Shown here: positions 32,888 to 35,530 of the stretch, in pieces
How positions within the stretch are numbered: the first letter of the stretch is position 1
Layout of the letters: every line of letters starts with the position of its first letter
Assembly: GCF_001481295.1 (NCBI RefSeq)
Contig: NZ_LOPS01000019.1
Coordinates: 1 to 35,530, forward strand
Origin: Candidatus Methanomethylophilus sp. 1R26
GTDB taxonomy: Archaea > Thermoplasmatota > Thermoplasmata > Methanomassiliicoccales > Methanomethylophilaceae
Direction of reading: 5' to 3'
DNA: 35,530 nt
The notes under the pieces: generated by a model
Told to the model about the DNA's origin: nothing
The model's input: the letters and a program-made list of their open reading frames with translations, nothing else
Databases searched by the model: none
Program-made: the position numbers and the translations under genes

Positions 32888-34048
32888 ATGCCGGTAAGCT
32901 ACAAGCAGGCTGAAAGGCTCCAGAAGCTCCCTCCCTATCTGTTCGTGAGACTGGAGAAGCTCGCCGCCGCCAAGAGGGCGGAGGGCGTGAAGATGATCGA
33001 CTTCGGCATCGGGGACCCGGACCTCCCCTGCCCCGGCGAGATCGTCAGGGCGATGAAGAAGGCCGCCGATGTCAACGAGAACCAGAAATACTCCTCGTCC
33101 CAGGGCGAGAAGGACCTCAGGGAGGCCATCGCCGAATACTACAAGAAGAGGTTCAACGCGAAGATCGATCCCGACGCGAACGTCTGCGTGACGATCGGGT
33201 CCAAGGAGGCCATCTTCAACATCGCCCAGGCGTTCGTCAACGACGGCGAGACGATCATCGCCCCCGCGCCCGGCTACCCGGTCTACTCCGGCGCCGCCAG
33301 CATCTTCAACAACGCCGTCTGCGAGAAGGTCGCGCTGAAGCACGAGAACAACTGGCTCCTGGACGTCGATGACTGCCCCGAGCATGCGAGGATGATGTAC
33401 CTCAACTACCCCAACAACCCCACTGGGGCGGTGGCGGACGTCGATTACCTCAAGAAGGTCATGAAGTGGGCCGGCAGGAACAAGACCATACTCGCCTACG
33501 ACAACGCCTACTGCGAGATGACCTTCGACGGGTTCAGGGCGCCCTCGGTCATGCAGGCCGGGAAGAACGCCATCGAGTTCATGTCCATGTCCAAGACCTT
33601 CTGCATGACCGGCTTCAGGCTGGGCTTCGCGGTCGGCCACGAGAATCTCGTCGCAGGGCTCACCAAGTGCAAGGGTCAGATCGATTCCGGAGCGCCCATA
33701 TTCATCCAGAAGGCCGCCATCGCCGCCCTGCAGATGTACAACGACAAGGGCGAGCTCAAGGACGCCGCCAGGAAGAACATCGAGGAGTACGGCGAGAGGA
33801 GGAAGGTCATCGTCGAGGGGCTCAGGGACCTCGGTTACGAGTGCGACATGCCCAAGGGGACCTTCTACGTCTGGTTCAACTGCGGCAGGAACTCCGGGGA
33901 CTTCACCAAGGACATGATCGACAAGGGCGTCATCGTCACTCCGGGCACCGGTTTCGGGAGCGAGGAGGGCTACATCAGGATGGCCGCCACCAAGCCCATC
34001 GACCAGATCGAGATCGCGCTCAAGCGCATGGGCAAGAAGAACGACTGA
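32888..34048 (+). CDS. dapL: LL-diaminopimelate aminotransferase (DapL-type)
   Basis: This 386-residue class I/II PLP aminotransferase fits DapL, which makes LL-diaminopimelate directly from tetrahydrodipicolinate. Seen here are the start MPVSYKQAERLQKLPPYLFV, MIDFGIGDPDLPCP (about residues 35-48), YLNYPNNPTGA, AYDNAYCEM, and the PLP lysine in SMSKTFCMTGFRLGFAVG (about residue 238). The assignment is supported by operon position between dapF and the terminator, and by the absence of dapD, dapC or dapE. Similar aminotransferases act on other amino acids, so the call rests partly on context. Confidence 0.88.
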   Translation: MPVSYKQAERLQKLPPYLFVRLEKLAAAKRAEGVKMIDFGIGDPDLPCPGEIVRAMKKAADVNENQKYSSSQGEKDLREAIAEYYKKRFNAKIDPDANVCVTIGSKEAIFNIAQAFVNDGETIIAPAPGYPVYSGAASIFNNAVCEKVALKHENNWLLDVDDCPEHARMMYLNYPNNPTGAVADVDYLKKVMKWAGRNKTILAYDNAYCEMTFDGFRAPSVMQAGKNAIEFMSMSKTFCMTGFRLGFAVGHENLVAGLTKCKGQIDSGAPIFIQKAAIAALQMYNDKGELKDAARKNIEEYGERRKVIVEGLRDLGYECDMPKGTFYVWFNCGRNSGDFTKDMIDKGVIVTPGTGFGSEEGYIRMAATKPIDQIEIALKRMGKKND

Positions 34049-34060
34049 GCCTTCCGGGCG

Positions 34061-34103
34061 GGGCGGACGGCACCGTCCGCCCTGAGCCAGCCAAACCTTT
34101 TTT
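34061..34103 (+). terminator. Terminator of the lysine operon
   Basis: GGGCGGACGG and CCGTCCGCCC form a perfect 10-bp stem around CA (34061-34082), and six T residues follow at 34098-34103. It starts 12 bases after the dapL stop and ends the operon. Confidence 0.75.
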
Positions 34104-34135
34104 CTAATTGCATCCGGATTACCCCGCATAGAAAC

Positions 34136-34423
34136 GTGATTAAAATGGAGAGCATCTTCAAACAGCACAGGAACGGGCTGACCGCCCTCGCTGCGGCCGT
34201 TGTCCTGGCCGCCTGCGCCTTCGGCATCGCCGGCCTCGGCTCCGACGACGCACAGGCCGAGACCCAGCAGGCGGACGCTGACAGCGGCGATTCCATATTC
34301 CTCGCCGAAAGCGACGACAGCGATTCCCAGACCGACGACGTGTACGAGTACGCAGCCGTCGTCATCGCCATCGCGATCCTGTCCATCGTGATAGGGCTCA
34401 TCTGGTGCAGGAAACAGGAGTGA
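34136..34423 (+). CDS. Small membrane protein with signal segment
   Basis: I do not recognise this 95-residue protein. It has two hydrophobic helices: one near the N-terminus (LTALAAAVVLAACAFGIAGL, about residues 15-34) and one near the C-terminus (YAAVVIAIAILSIVIGLIWC, about 71-90). Between them lies an acidic, serine- and aspartate-rich loop that should face outside. Starts at GTG 34136 or ATG 34145 are both possible. It lies alone between the lysine operon terminator and the nitroreductase gene. Confidence 0.55.
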   Translation: MIKMESIFKQHRNGLTALAAAVVLAACAFGIAGLGSDDAQAETQQADADSGDSIFLAESDDSDSQTDDVYEYAAVVIAIAILSIVIGLIWCRKQE

Positions 34424-34459
34424 AACCACTTACCCGGACCCATCTCCGGGTCGACTCGT

Positions 34460-34472
34460 TTGTTTTTTATCC
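34460..34472 (+). promoter_or_regulatory. TATA-like box for the nitroreductase gene
   Basis: TTGTTTTTTATCC lies about 25-35 bases before the ATG at 34496, consistent with a short-leader archaeal promoter. Confidence 0.45.
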
Positions 34473-34495
34473 GCCTGGAACATCATTCCCGGCAT

Positions 34496-35014
34496 ATGGA
34501 AGTACTCGACGCGATCAAAGCCCGCAGGAGCATCAGGAAGTTCGAGGACAGGCCGATCGAGAAGGAGAAGCTCGACCTTATCGCCGACGCAGGCAGGCTG
34601 GCCCCGTCGGCCATGAACGAGAAGCGCGTCCGCGCCGTCTTCGCGATCGACCGGGAGGAGATCGGGATCATCGCCGAGGCCTGCGATCCCTTCTCCTGGG
34701 TCTCTTCGGCGCCCTGTGTCATCGCCGTCTATGCCGATAACGACAGGACCATGAAGTGCGGGATCAGCTCGAAGGTCGTCGACTGCTCCATCGCGCTCAC
34801 GAATATGATGCTCGAGGCCACCGCGCTCGGCCTCGGCACCGTCTGGATGGGCCATTTCGATTCCGACATGGTCAAGCGCGCGCTCGCCATCCCAGAGGAC
34901 GCCGTCCTGACAGCCATCATGCCGGTGGGATATCCTGCCGAGGAGGGCACCGTGAGGGAGAAGGCCCCCAGGGAGGTATTCGCATCGTTCGATGCCGCCC
35001 GCAGCGGAGAGTGA
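34496..35014 (+). CDS. Nitroreductase-family FMN oxidoreductase
   Basis: This 172-residue protein belongs to the NADH oxidase/nitroreductase family. FMN-binding features are AIKARRSIRKFED at residues 6-18, the LAPSAMNEKR helix (about 38-47), the SIALTNMMLEATALGLGTVW segment (about 99-118) and the late IMPVGYPAEEG (about 141-151). It is short for the family, and the substrate is unknown. Its stop at 35014 lies eight bases before the ATG of the TAG-containing gene, so the two are probably cotranscribed. Confidence 0.83.
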   Translation: MEVLDAIKARRSIRKFEDRPIEKEKLDLIADAGRLAPSAMNEKRVRAVFAIDREEIGIIAEACDPFSWVSSAPCVIAVYADNDRTMKCGISSKVVDCSIALTNMMLEATALGLGTVWMGHFDSDMVKRALAIPEDAVLTAIMPVGYPAEEGTVREKAPREVFASFDAARSGE

Positions 35015-35022
35015 GGGGCGGC

Positions 35023-35530
35023 ATGGACGCATAGACCCTCCTGAGCGGAGAGGTCAGGGGAACGCCTGAGGAGACCTTCGCGGCGGCGACGGAAGGCGCC
35101 GGGCCGGAGGAGCTCCTGGTGCTGCTGGGAGAGCTCAGGAACGCCTGCGCCTCCTTCAGCTATGAGCAGATGGTCGTCGACAACGAGTACCTGGAGAAGG
35201 CCGGGAAGATGATTGCGCTGGACTGCTACGAGGCGCTGACCGAGAGGAAACTGGCGGAGATGGGCCGCGAAGTGCCTGAAGACGTCAACTTCAGAAGCGT
35301 CTCGAGGACCTACATGGAGCTGGCGGACATCGTCTTCACCGATCTCCGCGACGCCTCCGCCCATTGCTTCAACTTCCCTTCCGATGCCCTCAGGGAGAAG
35401 GCCGCCGGCATCCTGAAGCTCATCTGCGACCTGGTGCAGTACAGCGCCGTGCACCTGTCGATGGATTCTGACATGTGCCCCTCGCAGTACCGCGACTGGG
35501 CATCCAGACTGCTCTCCAGATGCGAGGTGG
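35023..35530 (+). CDS. Partial helical protein of unknown function with in-frame TAG at codon 4
   Basis: The gene runs off the window. ATG at 35023 has GAGGGG three bases upstream. It is followed by GAC GCA TAG (35032-35034) and then an uninterrupted frame to 35530. The frame reads as a normal, charged, probably all-helical protein beginning TLLSGEVRGTPEETF and including DCYEALTERKLAEMGREV, with the codon use of its neighbours. No ATG occurs near the TAG on its far side; the next in-frame methionine codon is about 45 codons on. In a genome that avoids TAG as a stop, the TAG is most simply pyrrolysine. A GTG at 35011 in the same frame is another possible start. The protein family is not recognised. 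Confidence 0.55.

Noticed and set aside
32297-34429. A 710-codon open frame on the minus strand opposite dapF and dapL
   Set aside because: It covers two genes with complete catalytic motifs and shows no family similarity. Long antisense frames are common in GC-rich DNA.
1-35530. CRISPR array, insertion sequence or prophage
   Set aside because: I saw no regularly spaced repeats, no transposase or integrase motifs, and no phage structural genes.

Overview
The window looks like a chromosome segment of a methanogenic archaeon of the order Methanomassiliicoccales or a close relative. The archaeal evidence is the L18e-L13-S9-RpoN operon, TATA-like boxes 20-35 bases before many starts, and AmrS, HdrD-like and AbrB-PhoU genes. 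The more specific assignment is inference. It rests on stop-codon use: of 37 genes whose stop is visible, 34 end in TGA, 3 in TAA and none in TAG. It also rests on a last, partial gene with an in-frame TAG four codons after a well-placed ATG. That is what a genome decoding UAG as pyrrolysine would show.

Layout. 1-5218: leftward genes for a VIT1/CCC1-like membrane protein, a MarR regulator, an AbrB-PhoU regulator, a Fic protein with a decayed motif, and an ABC exporter, then an AT-rich divergent promoter region. 5219-9501: a 14-helix MFS exporter facing a helicase IV-like UvrD protein with a nuclease-like insert and a zinc finger. 9502-11306: a structured intergenic stretch, tRNA-Pro(GGG) and the ribosomal/RNA polymerase operon. 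11480-13751: an endonuclease IV-like TIM barrel, 6-phospho-3-hexuloisomerase, and a leftward pair made of a ubiquitin-like beta-grasp protein and an MPN/JAMM-like protein without its zinc histidines. 13852-15543: a small zinc ribbon and a secreted/membrane protein pair. 15534-18711: leftward LarA, HdrD-like Fe-S protein and dihydropteroate synthase. 18831-25472: a short UvrA paralogue, a large secreted protein, ThiL, the radical SAM enzyme AmrS and a prepilin peptidase. 25520-27159: an MscS channel with an extracytoplasmic domain. 27321-34048: an Lrp-type regulator followed by dapA-dapB-lysC-lysA-dapF-dapL, a nearly complete lysine pathway by the DapL route (asd is absent here). 34136-35530: a small membrane protein, a nitroreductase and the TAG-containing partial gene.

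A caution applies throughout. Eleven genes are broken at thirteen sites, twelve of which are repaired by restoring one or two G/C bases and one by removing a C from a seven-C run. So many breaks of one kind in housekeeping genes look like a systematic assembly error rather than real pseudogenes. I annotate these as single genes and give the break positions.

The observations most worth a second look are the in-frame TAG in the final gene, the beta-grasp/inactive-MPN pair, the decayed Fic motif, the UvrA lacking the UvrB-binding region, and two structured intergenic stretches (6959-7013 and 9628-9766).
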